Below, piece by piece: positions 28,556-41,238 of a DNA stretch of 64,000 nucleotides. Source of the stretch: Frankia sp. RB7 (GTDB lineage: Bacteria; Pseudomonadota; Alphaproteobacteria; Rhizobiales; Xanthobacteraceae); assembly GCA_030403585.1 (NCBI GenBank), contig JAUEPE010000001.1:186001-250000 (forward strand), written 5' to 3'. The notes under the pieces were generated by a model, which worked only from the letters and a program-made list of their open reading frames with translations, made no database searches and was not told where the DNA came from. The position numbers and the translations under genes were made by a program. Position 1 is the stretch's first letter. Every line of letters starts with the position of its first letter.

Positions 28556-29821
28556 TCAGGCGTCGTCGCGTTGGCCCGGGGCAATCCTGGGCAGAACAAG
28601 CCGAAGGACCGTGCCCGCGCCCGGCTTGCTTTCGAGCTGGAGCTGTCCGCCCAATCGATCCACGACGATACTATGGACGATGTGCAAACCGAGACCGCTC
28701 GCACCATCGTGCCGGCGTGTCGTAAAGAAAGGATCAAAGGCCCGCCGCTCCACATCTGGCGGCATGCCGCAGCCGTCGTCGGCAAACGAGAGCGCAACAT
28801 GCCCGTTGCCGGCCGCGGCGAGCGAGACATTGATAGTCCCTCGAATCGTCCCTCGTCCGTCGCCTGTGAACGCGTGTGTCATCGCGTTGACGGCGAGATT
28901 GGTCAGGACCTGCCCGAATGGACCGGGGTAGCTGTCCATCGCAAGACCCGGCTCGCAGCGGAGGCTGAGCGCGATGTCACGCTGGCGCAATTGCCGCTCG
29001 AATTGGGAGAGAACCTGGCCTGTCAGTTCGCCCGCGTCAAAACTTCGCCGATAGGACTCGGTCTGATCGGCCGCCACCTGCTTGAACGATTGAACACGCT
29101 CGGCCGCTCGGTCGAGATTTGTGACCAGCTGTGCAGAGGCCTCGCTGACCAGCTTCAGGAACCTGGTCAAGGTCGAACGCTTGAGATCGCCCCGCGCGAC
29201 TTCCGCCGCGAACAACTCGGCCCTCCGCTGAAGCGTCGAGGCGACCGTCAGGCTGCTACCGAGCGGCGTGTTGATCTCATGGGCAACGCCGGCGACCATT
29301 CGCCCGAGTGCGGCGAGCTTCTCCGCCTCGATCAGCGAAGCCTGGATGTCGCGCAAATGGCGAAGCGCCGTCTCGGCGGCATCCCTGGCGCTGCGGATTT
29401 CCCGCTCGGCGCGCTTGCGTTCAGTGATCTCCTCAGCAGCGACATTGACCGCAATGATCTCGCCTCCCTGCGTTCGCAGCGGATGCCAATAGGTGACCCA
29501 GGAGCGTTCCTCGACCTGATCCGCGCGCTGTCCCGCGACCTCGATACCGATGACGGGTTCCCCGGTTTTGACGATCGACCGCACGATCTGCTCAACGGAA
29601 TCGGCCAGAGCAGGCACACAGTCCCTGACGGAATGCCCGAGATGGCCTTCAACCGATATGCCGCAGATCTCGGTCAGGCGCTGGTTGATCAGGAGATAGC
29701 GGCAGTCGCGCGACAGGCAGGCAAGCCCAATCGGTGCGGTATCGTAGATCAGTTGCAACGCGGGCGTCGTCGAGACCAGCATCACCTCCGACGCCGACAG
29801 CGATAGCGGTGTACTCGTCAC
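28556..29821 (-). CDS. PAS-domain sensor histidine kinase, soluble
   Basis: A 421-residue kinase with no membrane helix. A PAS domain (about residues 20-135) starts LQLIYDTAPIGLACLSRD, followed by a coiled-coil linker after EEITERKRAEREIRSARDAA. The dimerisation helix has the H box MVAGVAHEINTPLGSS. The HATPase domain carries LTNLAVNAMTHAF, DDGCGMPP and GASGLGLHIVHSIV. The start is GTG with GGGGAA upstream. A perfect FixK-type box lies 60 bases upstream, so expression is probably induced at low oxygen. No adjacent response regulator is seen. Confidence 0.93.
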   Translation of the reverse strand: MTSTPLSLSASEVMLVSTTPALQLIYDTAPIGLACLSRDCRYLLINQRLTEICGISVEGHLGHSVRDCVPALADSVEQIVRSIVKTGEPVIGIEVAGQRADQVEERSWVTYWHPLRTQGGEIIAVNVAAEEITERKRAEREIRSARDAAETALRHLRDIQASLIEAEKLAALGRMVAGVAHEINTPLGSSLTVASTLQRRAELFAAEVARGDLKRSTLTRFLKLVSEASAQLVTNLDRAAERVQSFKQVAADQTESYRRSFDAGELTGQVLSQFERQLRQRDIALSLRCEPGLAMDSYPGPFGQVLTNLAVNAMTHAFTGDGRGTIRGTINVSLAAAGNGHVALSFADDGCGMPPDVERRAFDPFFTTRRHDGASGLGLHIVHSIVVDRLGGQLQLESKPGAGTVLRLVLPRIAPGQRDDA

Positions 29822-29880
29822 GCAAGTTCCCCGTGTACGCTACGTCAGGCGCATGAAACTAGCACGGAGTTGGCTATCGG

Positions 29881-29894
29881 TTGATCTAAATCAA
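29881..29894. promoter_or_regulatory. Perfect FixK/FNR-type box upstream of the PAS kinase
   Basis: TTGAT-CTAA-ATCAA is a perfect consensus palindrome. Its centre is about 66 bases upstream of the kinase GTG. A start of transcription 41.5 bases from the centre would leave a leader of about 25 bases, as expected for a class II FixK-dependent promoter. Confidence 0.75.
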
Positions 29895-29936
29895 CGATGC
29901 ACGCGGGCTCGGCCCGGGAGATTCCGAGGACTCAAG

Positions 29937-29966
29937 GTGGGCACGGCGCGCTGCGCCTTTGCCCAC
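29937..29966. repeat. GTGGGCA/TGCCCAC extragenic palindrome
   Basis: GTGGGCA (29937-29943) and TGCCCAC (29960-29966) flank an inner GGCGC/GCGCC stem. It lies just after the stop of the XylH-type permease gene and may act as a terminator. Two related copies occur at 52543-52623. Confidence 0.65.
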
Positions 29967-29982
29967 GGCAGCGCCGATGTGG

Positions 29983-31169
29983 CTACCTGCGCTGATTATA
30001 CACGTCGATGCACACCGCACCCAGCAGCACCAGGCCCTTGATGACCTGCTGGTAATCGATGCCGATGCCGAGGATGGACATGCCGTTGTTCATCACGCCC
30101 ATGATCATGGCACCGACCACGGCGCCGCCGACGCGCCCGACGCCGCCATAGGCCGAGGCTCCGCCGATGAAGCAGGCGGCGATGACGTCGAGTTCGAAGC
30201 CGAGGCCCGCCTTCGGGGTTGCGGTGTTGAGGCGCGCGGCAAAGACCAGGCCGGCGAGCGCGGCCAGCGCACCCATGTTGACGAAGGTGAAGAAGGTCAA
30301 CCGCTCGGTCTTGATGCCCGACAGGCCTGCCGCCTTGGCGTTGCCGCCGACGGCATAGATCTGCCGGCCGATCACGGTGCGGCGGGTGACGAAGCCATAG
30401 AGCGCGATCAGGGCGCTCATGATGACGAGTACGTTCGGCAGGCCGCGATAGGTCGCGATCAGATAGGTGAAGTACAGCACCGCGCAGGCGAGCACCACGC
30501 TCTTGCCGAGGAAGAATGCGTAGGGCTCGACCTCGATGCCGTGCGACACTTCACGCGTGCGGCTCTTGGCGCTGGCATAGACCAGCCCCAGCGCCAGTAC
30601 CGCGCCGATCAGCATGGAGGTCGGATGCAGCGTGCCGGCCTCGGGCAGCAGCTCCGGAATGAAACCCGACGACAGCTTCTGGAAGGTCGACGGGAACGGC
30701 CCGAGCGACTGGCCCTGCAAAACGGCAAGCGCGAGGCCCTTGAACACCAGCATGCCGGCCAGGGTCACGATGAAGGACGGAATCTTGAAATAGGCGACCC
30801 AATAGCCCTGCGCGGCGCCGATGGCCGCGCCGACAACGAGGCAGATGATAAAGGCGAGCGTGTAGTCGACCTTGTAGGTCACCATCAGCAGAGCGGCGAC
30901 CGCACCGACGAAACCCGCGACCGAGCCGACCGACAGGTCGATATGGCCGGTGACGATCACCAGCAACATGCCCAGCGCCATGATGACGATGTAGCTGTTC
31001 TGCAGCACCAGATTGGTCAGGTTGAGCGGCTGCAGCAACGTGCCGCCGGTCATGACCTGGAAGAACAGCATGATCGCGAGCAGCGACATCAGCATGCCGT
31101 AGTTGCGCAGATTGTTCTTGATGAAGCTGCCGTGCCGGCGCTCATCGGGCAGCGAAACCGACTTGTCGG

Positions 31170-31173
<4 letters not shown>
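29983..31173 (-). CDS. xylH: Sugar ABC transporter permease (XylH type)
   Basis: A 396-residue ribose-family permease with many membrane helices. It carries TGHIDLSVGSVAGFVGAVAA and the family signature YAVGGNAKAAGLSGIKTERL, and its length matches XylH. Its ATG overlaps the stop of the ATPase gene. It is the last gene of the long sugar operon. Substrate is inferred as xylose or a related aldose. Confidence 0.9.
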
Positions 31174-32747
<1,574 letters not shown>

Positions 32748-32773
32748 GATTTTCGTCCCTCGATCGCTGCTAG

Positions 32774-32803
32774 TTCCCTCTCCCCGCAAGCGGGGAGAGG
32801 GAA
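32774..32803. repeat. Intercistronic 14-bp hairpin between xylF- and xylG-type genes
   Basis: TTCCCTCTCCCCGC (32774-32787) and GCGGGGAGAGGGAA (32790-32803) form a perfect 14-bp stem with a 2-base centre. It sits between the binding-protein stop and the ATPase start. It resembles the repeats at 11033 and 26747 and may protect the upstream mRNA or reduce expression of the downstream genes. Confidence 0.8.
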
Positions 32804-32811
32804 TAGGTCTC

Positions 32812-33885
32812 TTACTGGAACTGCGACTTCTTGTAGTAGCCGCTGTCGACCAGGGTCTTCTCCCAATTGTCCTTGTACACCACGACCGGCTTCAGGAGAT
32901 AGGACGGGATGGTCTTGACGCCGTTCTCATAGGTCTTGGTGTCGTTCACCGTCACCTGCTTGCCGGCCAGCGCGGCGTCGACCATGTCGGCGGTCACCTT
33001 GGCGAGATCGCGGGTGTCCTTGAAGATGGTCGAGTACTGATCGCCGCGCAGCATGGCCTTGATCGAGGGCACTTCGGCGTCCTGGCCCGAGATGATCGGC
33101 ATCGGCTGATCGGCGCTGCCGTAGCCCACGCCCTTCAGCGAGGAGATGATGCCGATCGAGAGGCCGTCATAGGGCGACAGCACCGCGTTGACCTTCTTGT
33201 TGCCGTAGTAGGCACTGAGCAGGTTGTCCATGCGGGCCTGGGCGGTGGCGCCGTCCCAGCGCAAGGTCGCGACCTTGTCCATCCCCATCTGACCGGAGGC
33301 GACCACGAGCTTGCCGCTATCGATATAGGGCTTCAGCACGCTCATCGCGCCGTTGTAGAAGAAGTAGGCGTTGTTGTCGTCGGGCGAGCCGCCGAACAGC
33401 TCGATGTTGAACGGACCCTTGCCTTCCTTGAGACCAAGTCCCTTCTCGATCGATTGCGCCTGGAGCACGCCGACCTGGAAATTGTCGAAAGTCGCATAGT
33501 AGTCGACATTCGGCGTGCCGCGGATCAGGCGGTCATAGGCGATCACGGTGATGCCTTTTGCTTTCGCCTGCTTGAGCACGTCGGACAGCGTGGTTCCGTC
33601 GATCGCGGCGATCACCAGCGCCTTGGCGCCCTTGGTCACCATGTTCTCGACCTGCGAGAGCTGGTTTGGGATGTCGTCCTCGGCATATTGGAGATCGGTG
33701 TTGTAGCCGCGCTCCTTCAGCACCTTGACCATGTTGTTGCCGTCGTCGATCCAGCGCGCAGAGGATTTCGTCGGCATAGCGATGCCCACGCTTGCCTTGT
33801 CCTGCGCGGAGGCGGTGACGCCCGCGGCCATCGTTGCGGCGCCGGCCAGCGCCAACGCGAGAAATGTCGTCTTCAATTTTGACAT
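32812..33885 (-). CDS. xylF: Sugar ABC transporter substrate-binding protein (XylF type)
   Basis: A 357-residue periplasmic binding protein with signal peptide ([20 protein letters not shown]). The xylose-binding pattern includes [39 protein letters not shown] split over the N lobe, and the [14 protein letters not shown] segment. The start has GGGAG upstream. It sits between the lactonase gene and the XylG-type ATPase. Confidence 0.92.
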   Translation of the reverse strand: MSKLKTTFLALALAGAATMAAGVTASAQDKASVGIAMPTKSSARWIDDGNNMVKVLKERGYNTDLQYAEDDIPNQLSQVENMVTKGAKALVIAAIDGTTLSDVLKQAKAKGITVIAYDRLIRGTPNVDYYATFDNFQVGVLQAQSIEKGLGLKEGKGPFNIELFGGSPDDNNAYFFYNGAMSVLKPYIDSGKLVVASGQMGMDKVATLRWDGATAQARMDNLLSAYYGNKKVNAVLSPYDGLSIGIISSLKGVGYGSADQPMPIISGQDAEVPSIKAMLRGDQYSTIFKDTRDLAKVTADMVDAALAGKQVTVNDTKTYENGVKTIPSYLLKPVVVYKDNWEKTLVDSGYYKKSQFQ

Positions 33886-33959
33886 GCTTCACTCCCTTTG
33901 GGTGTCAGACTGTTTCTTGGTGTCGTCGAAAACAGAGGTAAAGGTTGGCTTCGGATCTC

Positions 33960-34841
33960 CTATGCGAGCTTGACATCGGGCTCCGCGCGACCGTGCGCGG
34001 AGGCTTGTAGCAGAAAGGTGCAGCCGGCCTGCGGATCGGCGGCGCGCGCCTCGGCATCCATATCCTGCCAGGCCGAGGTGACGAGCAGGCGAGACAGATC
34101 GGCGCCGACGAACGCGGGACAACTCGCCTGCCCGGCCGGCACGCGCAGCGAGCGCAGGCGCTCTCCTTGCGGCGAGTAGACATCGACTCGGCCCGCGCCC
34201 CAGCAGGCGTTCCAGATTTGCCCGTCTGCGTCGCACACCGAGCCGTCGAGGCCGCCGATGCCGGTGTGGCGCAGCAGAACCTCCGGCTCACCGCGCGGCA
34301 GGCCGGTGGCGGGATTGAGCGGCACCGCATAGAGCACGGCACGCGCGGTATCGGTGAAATAACCGATCGCGCCATCCGGCGAAAAGCAGATCGAGTTGGG
34401 AATGCTGATGCCGGGAAACAGCGTCGAGATCTTGCCGCGGTGGAGCGCGTAGATGGCGCCGGCCCCCCGCTCGGCCTTGCGCCCCATGGTGCCGATCCAG
34501 AACGTGCCTGATTGATGCACGCGGCAATCATTGGAGCGCGTCGCGGGATCGTCCGCCTCGAGCGGACAGAACAGCGTCATCGCGCCGTCGGCCACGCTGC
34601 GGATGTAACAACCATCTTCCGCGACGACCAGCTGGCGTTCGGCATCGATCCGCCCGAGCGCGCTCGCCATCCGGCCAAGCGCATGGATGCGGATCGTGGC
34701 GCTGCCAAGATGCGCCTCGAACAGGCGCCCTTCGCGAATATCAAACCACCACGCCGTATCGGTGGTGACATCATAGGTCGGGCCTTCGCCGAGGTGACAA
34801 TGTTCGGCGGAGAGAACCGAGGTCGGCAGCTCTTCCATCAT
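33960..34841 (-). CDS. SMP-30/gluconolactonase-family sugar lactonase
   Basis: A 293-residue six-bladed propeller lactonase. It has the metal Glu in HLGEGPTYDVTTDTAWWFDI, Asn in SNDCRVHQSGTFWIGTMG, and Asp in GGLDGSVCDADGQIWNACWG. It would open the aldonolactone made by the neighbouring sugar dehydrogenase. Its ATG overlaps the mutarotase stop. Together with the dehydrogenase and mutarotase it makes a non-phosphorylating oxidative entry pathway. Confidence 0.92.
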   Translation of the reverse strand: MMEELPTSVLSAEHCHLGEGPTYDVTTDTAWWFDIREGRLFEAHLGSATIRIHALGRMASALGRIDAERQLVVAEDGCYIRSVADGAMTLFCPLEADDPATRSNDCRVHQSGTFWIGTMGRKAERGAGAIYALHRGKISTLFPGISIPNSICFSPDGAIGYFTDTARAVLYAVPLNPATGLPRGEPEVLLRHTGIGGLDGSVCDADGQIWNACWGAGRVDVYSPQGERLRSLRVPAGQASCPAFVGADLSRLLVTSAWQDMDAEARAADPQAGCTFLLQASAHGRAEPDVKLA

Positions 34842-35914
34842 GGCGTCCTCACCGCAAAGCGATAGACGGTGTGATGCCGATAGACGCCAACGGGATCGAG
34901 GCGCGGACTCGGAAAATCAGGACGGTTCGGTGAATTGGGCCACATATGCGGCTCCAGGCACAATGCGTCCGACTGCCGGATCAGCTTGCCGCCCTTGCCC
35001 GAGATCGTGCCGTCGAGATAGTTGCCGGAATAGACTTGCAAGCCGGGCTGGTCGGTCAACAGCTCCATGATGCGACCCGAGCGTGGCGCCTCCAGCCGCG
35101 CTGCGAGCGCGAGCTTGCCGTCGCGCGCGAGACAGTAGGTGTGGTCGTAGCCCTTGCCGTTGCGCAATTGCTGATCGCTCTCGCGAATGCGCGCGCCGAC
35201 GGCATTCGCCTCACGGAAATCGAACGGCGTGCCAGCCACGGCGCGCGGCGGCTCGGGCAGCGGAATCGCAATCGGATCGATGGCCAGGAAATGTTCGGCC
35301 TTGACCATCAGTCTGTGGTCGAGGGTGGGCGTGCCTGAGGTCGCACCTTCCAGATTGAAGAAGCTGTGGTTGGTCAGGTTGACGATGGTCGGACGGTCGG
35401 TCCGTGCCTCCATCGTCAACGACAGCTCGGCCGGACCGCTGACGCGATAAGTCAGGCGCACATCGAGTTGGCCTGGATAATTCTCCTCGCCATGCGGGCT
35501 GGTGTAGGTCAGCGTGACCGCAGGGCTGGCGCCATCGTCGAACTCGGCAATGTCCCAGAGCTTGCGATCGAAGCCGTCGAGGCCGCCATGCAGCGCATTC
35601 GGGCCGTTGTTGATTGGGAGCTGGAAGGTCTTGCCATCGAGCGAGAACTGCCCGTTGGCGATGCGGTTGGCGTAACGGCCGACGGTCGCGCCAAAAAACT
35701 TCCGTTCGGCGAGATAGCCGTCAAAGGCATCATGGCCGAGCACGACGTCGTCGTAACTGCCCTTCGCGTCCGGTGCGATCAGCGCCTGGATCACCGCGCC
35801 ATGGGTGATGATACGAGCCTCGAACCCGCCCTCCCCGCGCAGCACGATGCGCTCGACCTTGCGTCCGTCAGGCAGCGTTCCAAAAACGTCTTTTGTTATT
35901 TTTGAGCCAGCCAT
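34838..35914 (-). CDS. Aldose 1-epimerase (galactose mutarotase, GalM family)
   Basis: A 358-residue mutarotase. It has the active-site segments GRYANRIANGQFSLDG and NGPNALHGGLDGFDRK, the catalytic His in NLTNHSFFNLEG, and the late Glu region with CLEPHMWPNSPN. It supplies the anomer used by the following dehydrogenase. It lies two bases after the dehydrogenase stop and overlaps the lactonase start. Confidence 0.94.
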   Translation of the reverse strand: MAGSKITKDVFGTLPDGRKVERIVLRGEGGFEARIITHGAVIQALIAPDAKGSYDDVVLGHDAFDGYLAERKFFGATVGRYANRIANGQFSLDGKTFQLPINNGPNALHGGLDGFDRKLWDIAEFDDGASPAVTLTYTSPHGEENYPGQLDVRLTYRVSGPAELSLTMEARTDRPTIVNLTNHSFFNLEGATSGTPTLDHRLMVKAEHFLAIDPIAIPLPEPPRAVAGTPFDFREANAVGARIRESDQQLRNGKGYDHTYCLARDGKLALAARLEAPRSGRIMELLTDQPGLQVYSGNYLDGTISGKGGKLIRQSDALCLEPHMWPNSPNRPDFPSPRLDPVGVYRHHTVYRFAVRTP

Positions 35915-35916
35915 GT

Positions 35917-36843
35917 CTAGTCCACAAACGGTTCGACGATGTTGCGCTTGCCGAGCAGGAAAGCGTCGGCGACGAGACGAAGCGGTGCCAGATCGACGTC
36001 GCTCGCGCCGGTCGCCGCGAGCTTGACGAAGCGCCGATACAGCTCGCGATATTCCTCATCGGGCGCGTCGGCAACAACCTTTCCGTCGACCGCCATGATC
36101 CTGCCGCCGCGGGACAACGTCATCCGGCCCTCGTCGGTTTCGACCAGGATATCCCAGCTCTGCGGCCCGGTCTGGCGGAAGTCGAATTCGGCCGTGATCG
36201 GCAAGCCGCCGATATCGGTCAGGGTCAAATTGGCGGCAATCGGCGACTGGCAGTTGGCCGGAAAAGCGAGCTCGGCCGCGGTAACAAACACCGGCTTCGG
36301 CAGGATGCGGGTCAGGATCGACAGCGCGTTGATGCCGGGATCGAACACGCCGAGCCCGCCCGGTTCCCAGATCCAGGTCTGGCCGGGATGCCAGACGCGG
36401 ACGTCTTCCTTCCAGTTGATGTGCACCGATCTGATCCGGCGCCCAGCCAGCCATTCGCGGGCCGGCTCGACTGCGGGGGCATGGCGCGAATGCCAGGTTG
36501 CAAACAGGGTGCGCTTTGCATCCGTCGCCATCGCGATCAACGGATCGAGCTCGGCAACGCCGATGCCGGGCGGCTTCTCCAGCATGACATGCTTGCCCGC
36601 TGCGAGCGCCGTGGCGGCCTGGGCGCGACGCACCTGCGGCGGCGTGCAGAGCGACACGGCGTCGATCTGCGGTCCCTTCTCCAGCAGTTCCTCGACGGTC
36701 GCGAAATGCGGCAGGTCCGGCAGCGACGCGTTGCGGCTGGCAATTGCGGCGAGCATCGCGCCTGGCACTGCGGCGATCGCGCCGACATGCTGGTCGCGCG
36801 CAATCTTGCCGAAGCCGACGATGGCGATGCGAAGTTCAGTCAC
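35917..36843 (-). CDS. Gfo/Idh/MocA-family sugar 1-dehydrogenase (L-arabinose/D-galactose type)
   Basis: A 308-residue NAD(P)-dependent dehydrogenase. The Rossmann motif is VGFGKIARDQH, the family Lys lies in MLEKPPG, and the catalytic His region is WEPGGLGVFDPGINALS. The ATWHSRHAPAVEPAREWL and WKEDVRVWHPGQ segments are hallmarks of the L-arabinose 1-dehydrogenase and D-galactose 1-dehydrogenase group. It probably oxidises the imported aldose to its lactone. Which sugar is used cannot be decided from sequence. Confidence 0.9.
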   Translation of the reverse strand: MTELRIAIVGFGKIARDQHVGAIAAVPGAMLAAIASRNASLPDLPHFATVEELLEKGPQIDAVSLCTPPQVRRAQAATALAAGKHVMLEKPPGIGVAELDPLIAMATDAKRTLFATWHSRHAPAVEPAREWLAGRRIRSVHINWKEDVRVWHPGQTWIWEPGGLGVFDPGINALSILTRILPKPVFVTAAELAFPANCQSPIAANLTLTDIGGLPITAEFDFRQTGPQSWDILVETDEGRMTLSRGGRIMAVDGKVVADAPDEEYRELYRRFVKLAATGASDVDLAPLRLVADAFLLGKRNIVEPFVD

Positions 36844-36845
36844 GC

Positions 36846-37616
36846 TTATTCTCCACTTTCCGCGGACGGCAGCGGCTCGGCAGGGGCCGTCTCGATTTCG
36901 GTGCCCTCATGGCGGCGCATACCGTTGTGAATGACATAGACCATCGCCTCCGACGCCGCCCCGGCATCGCCGGACGTGATCGCGTCGACGATTTTCTGAT
37001 GCCAGAGCAGCACGGTGTCACGGTCCTCCGGCTCGACCGGGGCACTGAGCAGGAACGAGGCGCGCAAGGCGGCCTCGATCACATGCCCGATCGAGCGCAT
37101 GAACAGATTACCCGATGCCCGCGCCACCGCAACGTGCAGTGCGAGATCGGCATCGGCAAAGCCGACGGAATCGGACGCTTCGAGCCGCATCCGTTCCATG
37201 CTGCGGCGAAGCTCCGCGATATCCTCCTCGGCCCGTTGCGCCGCCGCGAGCGCCGCGGCCCGCGGCTCGACCGCGAGGCGGATCTCGGCGAGGTCGTCGA
37301 GAAAACGCTTGTCGATGCCGGCATCGAGATGCCAGGCCAGCACGTCGGCATCGAACATGTTCCAGGCGGTGCGCTCGCGAACGACAGTGCCGACCCGCGC
37401 CTTGGTGGTCAAAAGCCCCTTGGCGACCAGCGTCTTCACGCTCTCGCGCAGCACCGGCCGCGACACGCCGAACATCGCGATCAGCTCGGCGTCACCCGGA
37501 AGCCGCGCCCCTTCGGGATAGCGGCTGGCGATGATGTCGACACCGATCGAGCGGGCGACCTCCGCGTGGTTGGAATGGGCCCGCCGGGTCGGGATGACGA
37601 CGATGCGCGAAGTCAT
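36846..37616 (-). CDS. GntR-family regulator (FadR subfamily)
   Basis: A 256-residue regulator. The winged helix has YPEGARLPGDAELIAMFGVSRPVLRESVKTL and the FCD-type domain follows with D/H metal-ligand helices (FADADLALHVAVARASGN). The ATG at 37616 overlaps the stop of the YjfF-type permease gene. Lying inside the operon, it probably senses a sugar acid from this pathway. A candidate operator lies upstream of the first gene at 42313-42333. Confidence 0.92.
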   Translation of the reverse strand: MTSRIVVIPTRRAHSNHAEVARSIGVDIIASRYPEGARLPGDAELIAMFGVSRPVLRESVKTLVAKGLLTTKARVGTVVRERTAWNMFDADVLAWHLDAGIDKRFLDDLAEIRLAVEPRAAALAAAQRAEEDIAELRRSMERMRLEASDSVGFADADLALHVAVARASGNLFMRSIGHVIEAALRASFLLSAPVEPEDRDTVLLWHQKIVDAITSGDAGAASEAMVYVIHNGMRRHEGTEIETAPAEPLPSAESGE

Positions 37617-38593
37617 GAGACGGCTCCCGCGCGTTTCGCCACCGGCCGCCGCGCCAGTGCGACCAGCCCCTGCTGCAGGGCGATGAAGGCGAACAGCAAG
37701 ACACCGGTCGCGATCTTGGTCCACCAGCTCGACAGCGTCCCGTCGAAATTGATGTAGGTCTGGATCATGCCCTGGATCAGCACGCCGAGGAAGGTGCCGA
37801 TCACAGAGCCCTGCCCGCCCGTGAGCAGCGTGCCACCGATCACCACGGCCGCGATGCTATCGAGTTCGACGCCGACGGCGGAGAGCGAATAGCCGGCGCT
37901 GGTGTAGAAGGAGAACACGATGCCGGCGATGCCCGCCAGCAGGCTCGACAGCATGTAGATCTTCACCGTCATCTTGCCGACCGCGACGCCCATGAGGCTT
38001 GCGGTGGCCCGGCCCCCGCCAAGTGCATAGACATTGGCACCGAACCGGGTGAGACGCAGCAGCAGTACGCCGCCGATCACGATCGTGAGCATGATGATCG
38101 CGATCGCGGTCAATCGCCCGCCCCCGGGCATGCGAAACGCGAAGTCCGACACGGTCGAATAGACCGGCGCGGTGATCGGCACAGATTCCGTCGAGAGCAG
38201 GAAGCTCGCGCCGCGCGCCAGGAACATCCCGGCGAGCGTCACGATGAAGGGCGGCAGGTCGAAGACGTGGATGATCGCGCCCATCGCGGCGCCAAAGGCC
38301 GCCGAGAGCGCGAGGATGGCGACGAACGCGACCAGCGGCGGCATGCCCCAGCGCTCGATCGCGAGCGCCACGAACACGGTGGTGAAGCCGATCACCGAGC
38401 CGACCGAGAGATCGATGCCGCCGGAGATGATGACGAAGGTCATGCCGGTCGCGACGATGCCGAGGAAGGCATTGTCGGTGAGGAGATTGCCGACCACGCG
38501 GGTCGAGGCGATGTTGGGAAATTGCAGCGCGCAGAGAACAAAGCCTGCGACGAGCACGATGGCCGTGATCAGGACGGGCGGCAGGCCTTTCAT
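37613..38593 (-). CDS. yjfF: Sugar ABC transporter permease (YjfF type)
   Basis: A 326-residue ribose-family permease beginning MKGLPPVLITAIVLVAGFVL with SGGIDLSVGSVIGFTTVFVAL. The YALGGGRATASLMGVAVGKM loop and IQTYINFDGTLSSWWTKI tail are characteristic of the YjfF half of the galactofuranose-type transporter. Start and stop overlap neighbours by four bases. Confidence 0.92.
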   Translation of the reverse strand: MKGLPPVLITAIVLVAGFVLCALQFPNIASTRVVGNLLTDNAFLGIVATGMTFVIISGGIDLSVGSVIGFTTVFVALAIERWGMPPLVAFVAILALSAAFGAAMGAIIHVFDLPPFIVTLAGMFLARGASFLLSTESVPITAPVYSTVSDFAFRMPGGGRLTAIAIIMLTIVIGGVLLLRLTRFGANVYALGGGRATASLMGVAVGKMTVKIYMLSSLLAGIAGIVFSFYTSAGYSLSAVGVELDSIAAVVIGGTLLTGGQGSVIGTFLGVLIQGMIQTYINFDGTLSSWWTKIATGVLLFAFIALQQGLVALARRPVAKRAGAVS

Positions 38594-39578
38594 GGTTTCG
38601 TCCTTCGCAGCCGCGCCATGATGCCGGCAAAGCCGGACAATTTTGGCGATTGCAGCAGCAGCACCGCGAGCACCACCATGGCTTTGACCAGCAGGTTGAA
38701 CTCCGGCGGATAGCCTGACAGCAAAATGCCGGTGTTCATGGTCTGGATGATCAGCGCACCGAGCACCGCCAGGACAAGGCTGAAGCGGCCGCCGAATAGC
38801 GAGGTGCCGCCGATCACCACCGCGAGGATGGCATCGAGCTCGAGCCAGAGGCCGGCATTGTTGGCGTCAGCGCCCATGATGTCGGCCGCGGCGATCACGC
38901 CGGCGAGCGCGGCGCAGACGCCGCACCAGACATAGACCGCCAAGATCATCGCGCGCGTGCCGACGCCGGCGAGCTCGCTCGCACGCGCATTGCCGCCGGT
39001 CGCCTCGATCAAAAGTCCGAGCGCCGAGCCGCGCACCATTGCGCCGGTCAGGATCAGCATGCCGAGCGCAATCGCGATCGGCACCGGCACACCGAGAATG
39101 GCGCCGTTGCCGAGCCAGACCAGATCCGGCGAGCTGAAGGTCACGATGCGACCTTCGGTGATGAGCTGGGCGATGCCGCGACCGGCGACCATCAGGATCA
39201 ACGTCGCCACGATCGGCTGCATGCCAAGCACTGCGACGAGGAAGCCGTTCCACAATCCGCAGACGAGCCCCGCGCCGAGCGCCGCCGCCAGCACCACCGG
39301 CAGGCCGTGGCTGTCGGCGAGGCTCGCCGCGATCGCGCCGCAGATCGCCATCACCGCGCCGACGGAGAGATCGATGCCGCGCGTCGCGATCACCAGCACC
39401 ATGCCGAGCGAGAGCAGCGCTACCGGCGTGCCGCGGTTGAGCACGTCGATGATGCTGCCGAACAGACGGCCGTCCTGGAGACGCAAGTCGAAGAACTGCG
39501 GCGACACCATGCGGTCGACCGCGAGGATGACGACCAGAGCGAGGATCTGGGCGAGGCCGCGGCGCGGCACTAGCGCTG

Positions 39579-39582
<4 letters not shown>
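38590..39582 (-). CDS. ytfT: Sugar ABC transporter permease (YtfT type)
   Basis: A 330-residue permease with ATRGIDLSVGAVMAICGAIAA, the ATGGNARASELAGVGTRA loop and the QTMNTGILLSGYPPEFNLLVKAMVV tail typical of YtfT. It forms a heterodimer with the YjfF-type permease. It is coupled by ATGA overlaps to both neighbours. Confidence 0.92.
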
Positions 39583-41120
<1,538 letters not shown>

Positions 41121-41238
41121 AACGACGTCACTCCCACCGGCGCCCGCTTATGCTGCGGACACCCAGCCTATTCGTTCGTGCGGCGAATGCGAAGGGGGTT
41201 TGCCGGACCGCAAAGAGCGGTCCGGCAAGGCGCCCGCG

